Numbered from the stretch's first letter, positions 26,416 to 34,239 are shown. The stretch: DNA of 64,000 nucleotides from Mucilaginibacter endophyticus (GCF_003351025.1 NZ_QPCG01000008.1:156938-220937), one strand, 5' to 3'. Program-made: numbers and translations. Notes: generated from the sequence alone by a model not told the origin.

Positions 26416-27261
26416 GTGGAAACATCAGAAATACGGCTCCTGATAAAAAACGGAGAGATTGAAAAGGCGATACAAGCATCGTTGCTTCTAACAGAGGGTA
26501 CTAATTTAGATGACGTAGCTCATACCATCTCTGCAAAGTATCGGAAATATAAATTGGATCTGATAGGCGGTATATTGACCGCTTCGGAAGATAGTATTGC
26601 TTTTGCAACAATTACCGGAAATATATTGTCAGTACTGCAAGAATATGAGAAGAATTCTATCTCATCTGTTCGGAGTGAAAAAGAATCAACAGGCGAGGTG
26701 TTTATTTCTTATGCCTGGGGCGGGGAAAGTGAGATAATTACGGATGCTATAGTTAATGCGCTAAGCGAAAGAAATATTGCCATAGTACGTGATAAAACGA
26801 CCTTGGGATACCGAAGTAGCATAAAGGAATTTATGCAAACAATAGGTAAAGGAAAATGCGTTGTACTGGTTATCAGTGACCGCTACCTAAAGTCAAAAAA
26901 TTGTTTATTTGAGTTGTTGCAGGTTGCAAATAATGGGGAGTTTGTCCAAAGGATATTCCCGGTAGTACTAAGGGATGCAAATATTTTTAACGCGATAAAC
27001 TTCCTTAATTATGTAGATTACTGGGAGACACAATTTACTGAACTTCAAGCTGCAATGAAAAAGGTTTCCATTGCCAACTTACACGGTATTCGCGAAGATT
27101 TGGACTTATATTCAGACATTAGGGCGTTTTTGCCGCGATTGGTTGATAAGATCAGGGATATGAATACACTTACCGTTGATGGGCATCAGCAATCGAACTT
27201 TAATGAGCTATATGAAGCAATAATACAAAGTATCAATAAGGATATTGGCCAGCACCATTAA
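26416..27261 (+). CDS. Effector-associated domain fused to a TIR domain
   Basis: A 281-residue protein with a GTG start. Residues 5-80 are an effector-associated domain: IRLLIKNGEIEKAIQ aligns with IEQLIKEGKIAEALE of the SIR2 protein, and GGILTASEDSIAFATITGN with SGVLTSAEAEVEMAIITEN. Residues 93-220 are a TIR domain: GEVFISYAWGGESE, GKCVVLVISDRYLKS, and the putative catalytic Glu166 in KNCLFELLQV. Bacterial TIR domains with this Glu are NAD+ hydrolases or make cyclic ADP-ribose signals. It is divergent from the SIR2/NTPase gene set. The shared adaptor suggests that both effectors dock on the same partner or on each other. Low GC like its neighbours. Confidence 0.85.
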   Translation: METSEIRLLIKNGEIEKAIQASLLLTEGTNLDDVAHTISAKYRKYKLDLIGGILTASEDSIAFATITGNILSVLQEYEKNSISSVRSEKESTGEVFISYAWGGESEIITDAIVNALSERNIAIVRDKTTLGYRSSIKEFMQTIGKGKCVVLVISDRYLKSKNCLFELLQVANNGEFVQRIFPVVLRDANIFNAINFLNYVDYWETQFTELQAAMKKVSIANLHGIREDLDLYSDIRAFLPRLVDKIRDMNTLTVDGHQQSNFNELYEAIIQSINKDIGQHH

Positions 27262-27290
27262 ACGCTTTGGCTAAAAACAGCACAAGACAT

Positions 27291-27322
27291 AAAAAAGCCC
27301 AACATTTCTGTTAGGCTTTTTT
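27291..27322 (-). terminator. Terminator after the first-listed tRNA-Val
   Basis: AAGCC-AACA-tttc-TGTT-GGCTT type hairpin with A6 upstream on the plus strand (T6 on the minus strand); the same hairpin recurs at 27508-27540 after the other tRNA. Confidence 0.75.
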
Positions 27323-27325
27323 ATG

Positions 27326-27400
27326 TGGGAACTACTGGGTTCGAACCAGTGACCCTCTGCTTGTAAGGCAGATGCTCTGAACCAGCTGAGCTAAGCTCCC
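27326..27400 (-). tRNA. tRNA-Val (TAC anticodon)
   Basis: The acceptor arms GGGAGCT and AGTTCCC pair (one G-T); the anticodon arm is CTGCC-TTACAAG-CAG with anticodon TAC; the T-arm is CACTGG-GTTCGAA-CCCAGTA. The CCA end is not encoded. 75 nt. Confidence 0.96.
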
Positions 27401-27507
27401 TTTGTTTTTGATGTTACCGTTAGCTGGTAAAACCGAGTGGCGAAGATAATTCACTTTGCCAAATAATGCAAGAACTTTTATAAAGTATTTGCAGGTAATA
27501 GTAGTAT

Positions 27508-27540
27508 AAAAAAGCCCAACATTGCTGTTAGGCTTCTTTT
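27508..27540 (-). terminator. Terminator after the second-listed tRNA-Val
   Basis: Near copy of the hairpin at 27291-27322, with one base changed in the loop. The tRNA plus hairpin unit is repeated at an offset of 218 bp. Confidence 0.7.
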
Positions 27541-27543
27541 CTG

Positions 27544-27618
27544 TGGGAGCTACTGGGTTCGAACCAGTGACCCTCTGCTTGTAAGGCAGATGCTCTGAAC
27601 CAGCTGAGCTAAGCTCCC
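27544..27618 (-). tRNA. tRNA-Val (TAC anticodon), tandem copy
   Basis: Identical to the other copy except for one base in the acceptor 3' strand (AGCTCCC), which restores a full Watson-Crick stem. 75 nt, no encoded CCA. Confidence 0.96.
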
Positions 27619-27717
27619 TTCCTTTTGGGACTGCAAATATAGGAGGTTGCGTTTATTTGTCCAAATAAAATTTCAAATAAAAATAGTGTGCTGATTTACA
27701 GATATTAAGATTGTTAT

Positions 27718-28035
27718 TTACTTAACATCCCGGTATTGGGCACGCGGTCGCGGGTCTTCAGGGAGGATCTCCATTTTTGGGAAATCGATATAATTGGCGT
27801 ACCACTGTATGGCACCTACTAAATCAAGCGCGTCTTCGGCTTCAACGTTTACAGTTTCAAAGGCATAAAGCTTATGATCGGCATAGCCATAAAGCTGTAT
27901 CTCGTTATCATCCGGACTAAATAGTTCCTCATCAAGGCAATAAACTTTTACCTTGAGCCGTGTATCCCTGGAGTGGATCACATCCCTGCAGGGGTTTTGA
28001 GGATCGGTTGCCAGTAAATATACATTATAGTCCAT
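27718..28035 (-). CDS. Acidic hypothetical protein
   Basis: A 105-residue soluble, acidic protein: MDYNVYLLATDPQNPCRDV at the start, then EDALDLVGAIQWYANYIDF and the end PRPRAQYRDVK. No signal peptide, membrane helix or known motif. It stands alone between the tRNA genes and the small RNA cluster. I do not recognise it. Confidence 0.6.
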   Translation of the reverse strand: MDYNVYLLATDPQNPCRDVIHSRDTRLKVKVYCLDEELFSPDDNEIQLYGYADHKLYAFETVNVEAEDALDLVGAIQWYANYIDFPKMEILPEDPRPRAQYRDVK

Positions 28036-28113
28036 AGTTGGGTTAACAAAGTTTAGCGGGGTTGGTTTCTTTATAAGTGTTTAAAGTGTGAAATTGTTTG
28101 AAAAATATGTGTA

Positions 28114-28238
28114 TTTCCCATGGTGGGGAAATCTCACCCATGTTTGAGTAAAATTTCTACATTTTAACGAATAGGTAATATTAAAAAGCTGTTTTTTAGG
28201 TTAATATGCCCCAATTTATCAATTGGCATTTCGTTTGA
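28114..28238 (+). promoter_or_regulatory. Sigma-54 promoter and upstream motifs of sRNA copy 1
   Basis: The -24/-12 element is TGGCATTTCGTTTGAA: GG at 28225-28226, ten bases, GA at 28237-28238. Upstream lie the dyad TTTCCC-ATGGTG-GGGAAA (28114-28131, about 100 bp before the -24 GG) and ATTTCTACA (28153-28161, about 71 bp before). Confidence 0.7.
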
Positions 28239-28248
28239 ATAAATATTA

Positions 28249-28323
28249 ATACCCTTCTCAAAGGGTTGTTTTTCATAGGTAGATGTAGGGTCGAAATACT
28301 GCGAGAGTGTTTCGACCTTTTTT
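28249..28323 (+). ncRNA. Tandem sigma-54 small RNA, copy 1
   Basis: A ~75-nt RNA gene. The predicted start is 12 bases after the -12 G. In order: a 5' hairpin ACCCTT-CTCA-AAGGGT, an unpaired conserved linker TTTTCATAGGTAGATGTAG, and a terminator stem GGTCGAAATAC/GTGTTTCGACC with the invariant loop TGCGAGA, then T-run. No open frame. Compared with the other copies, stem base pairs change on both sides (TCGA/TCGA here, CCGA/TCGG and CCGG/CCGG elsewhere). Confidence 0.75.
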
Positions 28324-28480
28324 ATTTACCACGTTTTTAAAATTTGATTCCGCTGTTGTGTATTAGGTAAGATCTTAATTCCTTTTTTCTGCCGATATAA
28401 AACCACAAAAGGGGCTTAAGGCCAATATTGCAGATTTAGATTGCTCCTTAAATTGATCGGGGCGAAAAATTTTAACCTTT

Positions 28481-28595
28481 GGGAAAATAATGCCACTAAT
28501 CCCGGAACGTATTTACACACTTTTTATAGTTCATCGTGTCAAAATGCCTTTTTGGGGCTATTAGAGGCGTGTTTGTCATTTGGCATTTAGTTTGG
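28481..28595 (+). promoter_or_regulatory. Sigma-54 promoter and upstream motifs of sRNA copy 2
   Basis: TGGCATTTAGTTTGGA: GG at 28582-28583, ten bases, GG at 28594-28595. GGGAAAATAATGCC starts at 28481 (101 bp before the -24 GG) and ATTTACACA at 28511-28519 (about 70 bp). Confidence 0.7.
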
Positions 28596-28605
28596 ATTGA
28601 TATTA

Positions 28606-28679
28606 ATACCCTTCTCAAAGGGTTGTTTTCATAGGTAGATGTAGGGCCGAAATACTGCGAGAGTGTTTCGGCCTTTTTT
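28606..28679 (+). ncRNA. Tandem sigma-54 small RNA, copy 2
   Basis: Same order as copy 1: hairpin ACCCTT-CTCA-AAGGGT, the conserved linker (one T shorter), and terminator stem GGCCGAAATAC/GTGTTTCGGCC with loop TGCGAGA. The C-G pair replaces T-A of copy 1, a compensatory change. Confidence 0.75.
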
Positions 28680-28826
28680 ATTTACCAGTTTTTAAAAATC
28701 GTTTTTTACTGTATTGTTTAAGCTGTTAACCTTCGGCAGCCAGTGAGTAGTGCGAATGGCTATCTAAAAGTGGCATAATAGGTTTGGAGTGTCTTTGAAC
28801 TGATCAAGTCTCGAATTTTAACCTTT

Positions 28827-28942
28827 GGGAAAATAACGCCACTATCCACGGAATGTATTTGCACACTTTATTTGCTATGTAATTTAAAAAGTGCTTTTTG
28901 AGACTATTGAGCACATGTTTTTTCGTTTGGCATTGGGTTTGG
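28827..28942 (+). promoter_or_regulatory. Sigma-54 promoter and upstream motifs of sRNA copy 3
   Basis: TGGCATTGGGTTTGGA: GG at 28929-28930, ten bases, GG at 28941-28942. GGGAAAATAACGCC starts at 28827 (102 bp before) and ATTTGCACA at 28857-28865 (about 71 bp). Confidence 0.7.
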
Positions 28943-28952
28943 ATAGGTATTA

Positions 28953-29026
28953 ATACCCTTCTCATAGGGTTGTTTTCATAGGTAGATGTAGGGCCGGAAT
29001 ACTGCGAGAGTGTTCCGGCCTTTTTT
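28953..29026 (+). ncRNA. Tandem sigma-54 small RNA, copy 3
   Basis: Same order. The 5' hairpin has one change (CTCATAGGGT). The terminator stem GGCCGGAATAC/GTGTTCCGGCC carries a second compensatory pair, G-C for A-T. Loop TGCGAGA is unchanged. Confidence 0.75.
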
Positions 29027-29083
29027 ATTCGGGACATGCATGTTTCCTGATAATTAAAGCGAAATCTGCCAAAATTAACCATT

Positions 29084-29198
29084 GGGAAATTAATTCCCGG
29101 TTAAGGGTGTCATTTCTACACATTGAGGATGGTTTTGGTTTTAAAAAGCTGCCAATTAGGCAATTAAAGGCAATTTTTAAGATTGGCACCACGTTTGA
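29084..29198 (+). promoter_or_regulatory. Sigma-54 promoter and upstream motifs of sRNA copy 4
   Basis: TGGCACCACGTTTGAA: GG at 29185-29186, ten bases, GA at 29197-29198. GGGAAATTAATTCCC, a full dyad, starts at 29084 (101 bp before) and ATTTCTACA lies at 29112-29120 (about 72 bp). Confidence 0.7.
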
Positions 29199-29208
29199 AT
29201 ATAGCTTA

Positions 29209-29284
29209 TTACCCTTCTCAAAGGGTTGTTTTTCATAGGTAGATGTAGGGCCGGAATAACTGCGAGAGTTGTCCGGCCTTTTTT
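29209..29284 (+). ncRNA. Tandem sigma-54 small RNA, copy 4
   Basis: Same order. The terminator stem CCGGAATAAC/GTTGTCCGG is longer by one A and one T on opposite sides, a matched insertion that keeps the helix. Loop TGCGAGA and the linker are unchanged. Confidence 0.75.
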
Positions 29285-29392
29285 ATTTAATGAAAATTTT
29301 AAGATTGGTTTTATCCCGTTGCTTTTTAATTAAGCAGGCGGGATGGCTTGTTGATCAAAATCTCTTTTGGCCATTGGGATAATATTGAAAAA

Positions 29393-30415
29393 TCAACGCC
29401 ATCCCAGTCCGGGTGCCACATATTTTAAAACAGAAGATAGTACGTGCAAGTTATAGTCAACTCCTAAAGTGTTAGGTATTGTCAAAAGTACGGTATCGGC
29501 TTCCTGGATAGCTTCATCCTGCGCGAGCTCTTTGATCAGCTGATCTGGTTCGGCAGCGTAGCTTTTTCCGAAGATCGCCCGTTTATTGGCTTCTATATAA
29601 CCTATCTTATCGGAGCTGTTAGCTTGCTGTCCGAATAGATACTTATCCTCATCGTTGACCAGCGCAAAGATAGAGCGACTCACCGAAACCCTTGGCTCCC
29701 TTGCATGGCCTGCTTTTTTCCAGGCTTCTTTATATAATCTGATCTGTTCTGCCTGTTGAATATGAAAGGGTTTGCCACTTTCATCATTTTTTAAGGTAGA
29801 GCTTTGCAGGTACATGCCGTTTTCGGCGGCCCAGATAGCCGTTGCATTAGAACCGGCTCCCCACCAAATGCGTTCGCGTAGCCCTTCCGAATAAGGTTCT
29901 AAGCGCAATAGGCCAGGAGGGTTCGGAAACATTGGATATGGATTAGGCTCGGCAAACCCGGCACCATCCAACTTGTCCAGAAATTCTAAGGCCTTGGTAC
30001 GGCCCATGTCTGTATCGGTTTCTCCTTTGGCAGGTTCATAGCCGAAATAGCGCCAGCCGTCGATAACCTGCTCCGGTGAACCTCTGCTGATGCCTAATTG
30101 TAACCGTCCGCCGGAAATTAAATCGGCAGCGCCGGCATCTTCTACCATGTACAATGGGTTTTCATACCGCATGTCAATTACGCCCGTGCCAATTTCTATT
30201 TTGCTGGTTTTAGCACCTATTGCCGAAAGTAGTGGAAAGGGCGATGCTAATTGACGAGCAAAGTGATGTACCCGGAAATATGCCCCATCAATGCCAATTT
30301 CCTCAGCTGCAACAGCCAGATCAATAGATTGAAGTAAGGTATCACCTGCTGTACGGGTGTTGTAAGCAGGATGATCGGACCAGTGTCCAAATGATAAGAA
30401 ACCGATTTTCTTCAT
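29393..30415 (-). CDS. LLM-class flavin-dependent oxidoreductase
   Basis: A 340-residue luciferase-like TIM-barrel protein of full length. N-terminal KIGFLSFGHWSDHP, then AEEIGIDGAYFRVHHFARQ, the strand IEIGTGVIDMRYENP, and GGRLQLGISRGSPEQ, all typical of FMN-dependent members of the family. It should oxidise a small organic molecule in the cytosol with reduced flavin and O2. The substrate is unknown. It is monocistronic, and no CGT/ACG sigma-54 site is found upstream of it. Confidence 0.92.
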   Translation of the reverse strand: MKKIGFLSFGHWSDHPAYNTRTAGDTLLQSIDLAVAAEEIGIDGAYFRVHHFARQLASPFPLLSAIGAKTSKIEIGTGVIDMRYENPLYMVEDAGAADLISGGRLQLGISRGSPEQVIDGWRYFGYEPAKGETDTDMGRTKALEFLDKLDGAGFAEPNPYPMFPNPPGLLRLEPYSEGLRERIWWGAGSNATAIWAAENGMYLQSSTLKNDESGKPFHIQQAEQIRLYKEAWKKAGHAREPRVSVSRSIFALVNDEDKYLFGQQANSSDKIGYIEANKRAIFGKSYAAEPDQLIKELAQDEAIQEADTVLLTIPNTLGVDYNLHVLSSVLKYVAPGLGWR

Positions 30416-30630
30416 ATAATCTTTTGAATCATAAAATAATAGTTATTATTTAAAGCCCGTTCTTATTAAAACGAATGCTCTGTGTTGATTTTGATTGCCC
30501 TGTAAAAGCAAATACCGGTCAATCAAAAATAAAATTAAACGGGATATAATTCCGTCAGGAGGAATTCAAAAAAATCCTGTGGAGAGGGTATTGAGGATGG
30601 TGTAAACGGTATAAATATTAAAAAAGCAAA

Positions 30631-30674
30631 AAAGCCTTACTGCTCAGTAAGGCTTTCTGCGGAATGGACGGGAC
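30631..30674 (-). other. Terminator with a probable tRNA 3'-end remnant
   Basis: AAAGCCTTACT/AGTAAGGCTTT with T-runs on the minus strand has the same form as the hairpins after the tRNA-Val genes. Directly upstream on that strand is GTCCCGTCCATTCC (30661-30674), which reads like the 3' part of a T-arm and acceptor of a tRNA, but no complete tRNA can be folded there. It may be a leftover integration site. Confidence 0.4.
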
Positions 30675-31440
30675 ATGAACTATGTTCACTTAGCGCTCAT
30701 AACCAATATTTTACCAACTATTACAAAAGCGACTCTCTTAAAACTCACTTTTATTTTAAAGCTGTTTGATTTCAAATGATATATACAAAAGTAAGAAATG
30801 AGGAGGTTATTACAAAGGAAATGCAATCTTAAAATCCTTGAATTTAACCTTATTTGTCGATTACCATATAGATAATGTGCCGTTATCATTTATGGTACAA
30901 TGAAATGTAGAGTTAGAAACAGTTAGGTAACACTAATCAGTTTAATTTCCGCTATAAATCAATGCTTTGTGGTTTTCGTTCAATTAGAGGTACCTAATGG
31001 ATCACCTTTAAATAATCGAATCGCCTGTGCGTATTTAACAAAGATATAATTATTTAAAAATATAAATATCTGCAAACCTAAGTAAAGGAATTGACAAATG
31101 CGCTGGTCTCAAACCCCTCTTGGAAGCCGTGGCGGTTCGCCTCCGGTTCTGGGTGGATATTCCGGCATGCTTGACCATGCTGTTCCGTTTTTATTAGAGC
31201 AACTGGTTGTGTTAATGAATTTCAATTTTAGCTATCTAACTCAAGTATATAGCATGGTCAAAGTGTAACGGAACATTGTGAATTCATTTTCGAATGCATT
31301 GGTCAATGGCTTCGGAATATCCACATTGATCGAAATACACGAGGGGGCATGGATATTTTTCAGTATTAGTAACCAGTGACAACCATTTAGTGTTTTTTCG
31401 CTTTCCTTCAAAATGTTTGTGTTCAGGGAATTTACGAAAG
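30675..31440. other. Long spacer without credible genes
   Basis: AT-rich. Short frames at 30686-30889 and 31284-31472 look non-coding. Two interleaved inverted repeats occur: TTGACCATGCT (31171-31181) with AGCATGGTCAA (31251-31261), and GTTCCGTT (31182-31189) with AACGGAAC (31267-31274). The local GC-rich patch at 31110-31190 could be a fragment of a lost mobile element. Nothing else is seen. Confidence 0.4.
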
Positions 31441-31444
31441 GCTA

Positions 31445-31536
31445 TCGTAAATCTACGATATGTCATAAGCATCTCGGAGAGGATTTTTATTTTACCTTCT
31501 AATAGTTAAGTATTTATCAAATGGAATGATACTTGA
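31445..31536 (+). promoter_or_regulatory. Sigma-54 promoter with triple half-site, site A (sensor kinase gene)
   Basis: CGT (31446), ACG (31455) and CAT (31464) are separated by six bases each. The -24 GG is at 31523-31524, 77 bp after the first base of CGT; TGGAATGATACTTGA is the -24/-12 element. Site A and site B agree at 20 of 22 bases. Confidence 0.8.
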
Positions 31537-31602
31537 AAAGTGTAAGTACCTTAAATTTTCAATCACCATCTTTTACCCCACATTAAGTCACTGAAGCAAA
31601 AA

Positions 31603-34188
31603 ATGAAGGAACTTCAGCAATTCAGGCCCATGTATTATCGGGTATGCTTTACCATTATTATACTGCTGCATGCTTTTCATGGTTATGGTCAAATTGATCT
31701 CAAGAATTCGCTGAACGACCTTAAAGCGCAATTCAATACAGCTACCGACGATAAAACCAGGATCAGGCTGGCCGTTGCTGCCGGGAGTTTTTTTCTTACC
31801 AATAAGGAAAAATACCAGATGATGGCAGACTCGGCCGTTAAGTATGCAGCTATAGCAGAATCTATCAATAGCAACATCAACGATAAGGCATCAGCCGATC
31901 TGATAGCCATATTGCAAACCAAGATCCTTTTACGCAAGGAAAAATTCGCCGATGTAAATGAGATGATCAGCAAGGCATCGGGAGCGCTCTTTTGTCAGCT
32001 GCACGCTTTGGCCGGCAATTACTTCCTGGAAAAGCCGGGCGAATATAAAGAGGACCTGGATATCGCTGAAAATCATTTCCTGGCCGCGCAAAGATATGCC
32101 CGCAGTAAGGGCATGCCCTCGATAGAACTGATCAATATGGTTTATCGATATAACGTCATGGTAGAAAGGCGCTTAGACGAAGGTGTTTGTGATAGCTTCA
32201 TGAAACAGGTGTTAAAACTGTGCAATTTGTACGGGTTGCCTCGCCTCGAGTTAAAGGCATTGCAGGCAAAGGCCATTCATGAGCTCTATCACCGTAATTT
32301 GGTGGGCAGTATGTATAAGGCCGAAAGCGTGGCCCGGGCTATTCGCGATGTGCCAATGGAAACGTTTTGCGAGAAAGAGATTGCTGATTATTATTTAAGG
32401 CAGGGCAACCTCGATTCCGCCGAAATCAAGCTAAACCATGTTTTAAAAGTTTATCAGTCTCTGGGATACAAAAACCTGCAATTCACTTACGATTTGCTGG
32501 TTGCAACAGCCATGGTAAGAGGTAATCTTGACAAGGCTATGAGGTATAGCCTTACCCTGATTAAGATTGCCGAGAGCACTGGTACGGATATAGCCCTTAA
32601 TGCGTTTTATTCGCGGCTGGCCAAAATCTGCAAGGATTTGGGGTTGGACAGACAAAGTGCCATCTGGTATAAAAAATGGCGCGATGCCGCTGTTTTGAAA
32701 AAAGCGAATTTTCCTCAACAGGCTTATTACGAACTGGCTGATGAATTGCTCGCTGCCGGGAAACCCAGGCAGGTGCTAAATATGTTGGATAGTGCCCAAA
32801 GGTTATTTAAACATGATGAAGCTATAAGTTATTTCCTTCCCCAACTACGCGCCAACTGCTATGATGCACTGCATAAAACTGATAGTGCCGAGTTTTTTAA
32901 TAAAATGATTATTAGTAAAATGGAGGGACGGGGACTGAAAGATTATATGTACTACTCGGCATATAAAAGAATGGCTGGCTTCTATATTTCTCACGGGCAG
33001 GTTAATAAAGCCGCTCCGTTTTTAAAGGTGGTTTTCGACGCCGGAGGCGCGGTTGTTCCGGCTGCTGAGATGGCTTTTCTTTACTTTTGCCAGTTCAAAG
33101 TAGATTCGGCGCGCGGCGATTATTTGTCGGCGTTGAAAAATTTCAAGCTATCCAAAAATATCAGCGATTCTATAAACGACGCTGTTAAACTGGAGCAGGC
33201 AAAGCGGTTGCAGGTGCAGTTTGCCACGGCCGAGCGGGACCGCGAAAACCTCGATTTACGCAACCGTAATGATTTGCAAACCAGCGAATTGGAAAAGGGT
33301 GGGTTGCATCGTAAACTAATCACCATAGCTTTGGGTGCCTTTATCCTGATAAGTGGGCTAATGATTTATTTTTACCTTGCAAAACTGAAGACCAACAGGC
33401 TTTTGCAAAAAAACCAGCACGAGATCAATACCCAAAACGAACAATTGAAAGCCAGCCAGGAAGAGATTACCGTGCAGAATGAGCAATTGAAATTACACCA
33501 GGAAGAGATAAATGCCCGTAACGAACAGTTAAAGACTAAACAGGAGGAGATCAGCGTCCAGAACTCGCAGCTCAATCAGTTGCTCCAGGAAAAAGAATGG
33601 CTCATCAAAGAAATCCACCACCGTGTTAAAAATAACCTCCAGATCATATCCAGTTTGTTGAACACACAGGCATCGTACCTGGATAGCGAACAGGCGGTGG
33701 CAGCCATAAGAGACAGCCAGAACCGCATGCAGGCAATCTCAATCGTTCATCAAAGGCTTTACCAATCGGAAGACCTGACAACCATCAGCATTCAAACCTA
33801 TATTAAAGAACTCTCGGAATGCATTCTCGATTCCTTTCACTGCAGCCAAAGGATTAAGTTCAGAATTGACCTGGCTGATGCCCTGCTTGATACCGCCCGC
33901 ACGGTACCGCTGGGGCTGATCCTGAATGAGGCGATTACCAATTGCGTTAAGTACGCTTTTGATAAAACGGAAACGGGCATTATCACGCTTTCCTCCTCAT
34001 TTACCGATGATAATTTTTATGAACTTGTGATCAGGGATAACGGCAGGGGGCTGCCTGCCGATTTTGACATGTATGCCTGTAATTCATTAGGCGTAAATAT
34101 GATTATTGGCCTTACCGATCAGCTTGGCGGCAGGCTGAGTTTCGCTACCGACAGGGGCACGGTGATCACTATTGCATTTTCCGTTTAA
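31603..34188 (+). CDS. TPR sensor histidine kinase (HisKA_2 type) with tandem coiled-coil repeats
   Basis: An 861-residue membrane kinase. Signal/anchor segment (CFTIIILLHAFHGYGQ), about 530 residues of helical TPR-like repeats in the periplasm, a membrane helix (LITIALGAFILISGLMIYFY), a coiled coil made of three and a half 14-residue repeats (EINTQNEQLKASQE and variants), then the HisKA_2 dimerisation box with the phospho-accepting His in EIHHRVKNNLQI, and a HATPase domain (LNEAITNCVKYAF, RDNGRGLP). No response regulator is adjacent; the one at 57857 is a candidate partner. Its own gene is preceded by sigma-54 site A. Two paralogues are encoded at 45767 and 59856. Confidence 0.92.
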   Translation: MKELQQFRPMYYRVCFTIIILLHAFHGYGQIDLKNSLNDLKAQFNTATDDKTRIRLAVAAGSFFLTNKEKYQMMADSAVKYAAIAESINSNINDKASADLIAILQTKILLRKEKFADVNEMISKASGALFCQLHALAGNYFLEKPGEYKEDLDIAENHFLAAQRYARSKGMPSIELINMVYRYNVMVERRLDEGVCDSFMKQVLKLCNLYGLPRLELKALQAKAIHELYHRNLVGSMYKAESVARAIRDVPMETFCEKEIADYYLRQGNLDSAEIKLNHVLKVYQSLGYKNLQFTYDLLVATAMVRGNLDKAMRYSLTLIKIAESTGTDIALNAFYSRLAKICKDLGLDRQSAIWYKKWRDAAVLKKANFPQQAYYELADELLAAGKPRQVLNMLDSAQRLFKHDEAISYFLPQLRANCYDALHKTDSAEFFNKMIISKMEGRGLKDYMYYSAYKRMAGFYISHGQVNKAAPFLKVVFDAGGAVVPAAEMAFLYFCQFKVDSARGDYLSALKNFKLSKNISDSINDAVKLEQAKRLQVQFATAERDRENLDLRNRNDLQTSELEKGGLHRKLITIALGAFILISGLMIYFYLAKLKTNRLLQKNQHEINTQNEQLKASQEEITVQNEQLKLHQEEINARNEQLKTKQEEISVQNSQLNQLLQEKEWLIKEIHHRVKNNLQIISSLLNTQASYLDSEQAVAAIRDSQNRMQAISIVHQRLYQSEDLTTISIQTYIKELSECILDSFHCSQRIKFRIDLADALLDTARTVPLGLILNEAITNCVKYAFDKTETGIITLSSSFTDDNFYELVIRDNGRGLPADFDMYACNSLGVNMIIGLTDQLGGRLSFATDRGTVITIAFSV

Positions 34189-34239
34189 TGAAAATTTGTT
34201 TCCTTATTATTTGTTCACCGCAGTTTGCAATAAGCCTGT

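Noticed and set aside
19943..27261. Prophage or insertion sequence carrying the defence genes
   Set aside because: No integrase, transposase, capsid or portal gene, and no terminal repeats were seen in this stretch.
28804..29082. Minus-strand open frame of 92 codons
   Set aside because: It runs antisense through small RNA copy 3 and its promoter; the composition does not look coding.
28223..29284. CRISPR array or transposon repeats, suggested by four similar blocks
   Set aside because: Units are 256-357 bp apart, not at spacer distance; each has its own promoter and terminator, and changes are compensatory, which fits RNA genes.
29393..30560. A triple half-site upstream of the second flavin oxidoreductase
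   Set aside because: No CGT-N6-ACG pair with a GG-N10-G element at the right distance was found, so it is not counted in the regulon.
30686..30889. Minus-strand open frame of 67 codons before the 30631 hairpin
   Set aside because: AT-rich random-looking product with no motif; the hairpin is better explained as a tRNA-type terminator.
31284..31472. Minus-strand open frame of 62 codons
   Set aside because: It overlaps sigma-54 site A, has no recognisable features, and lies in a gene-free spacer.
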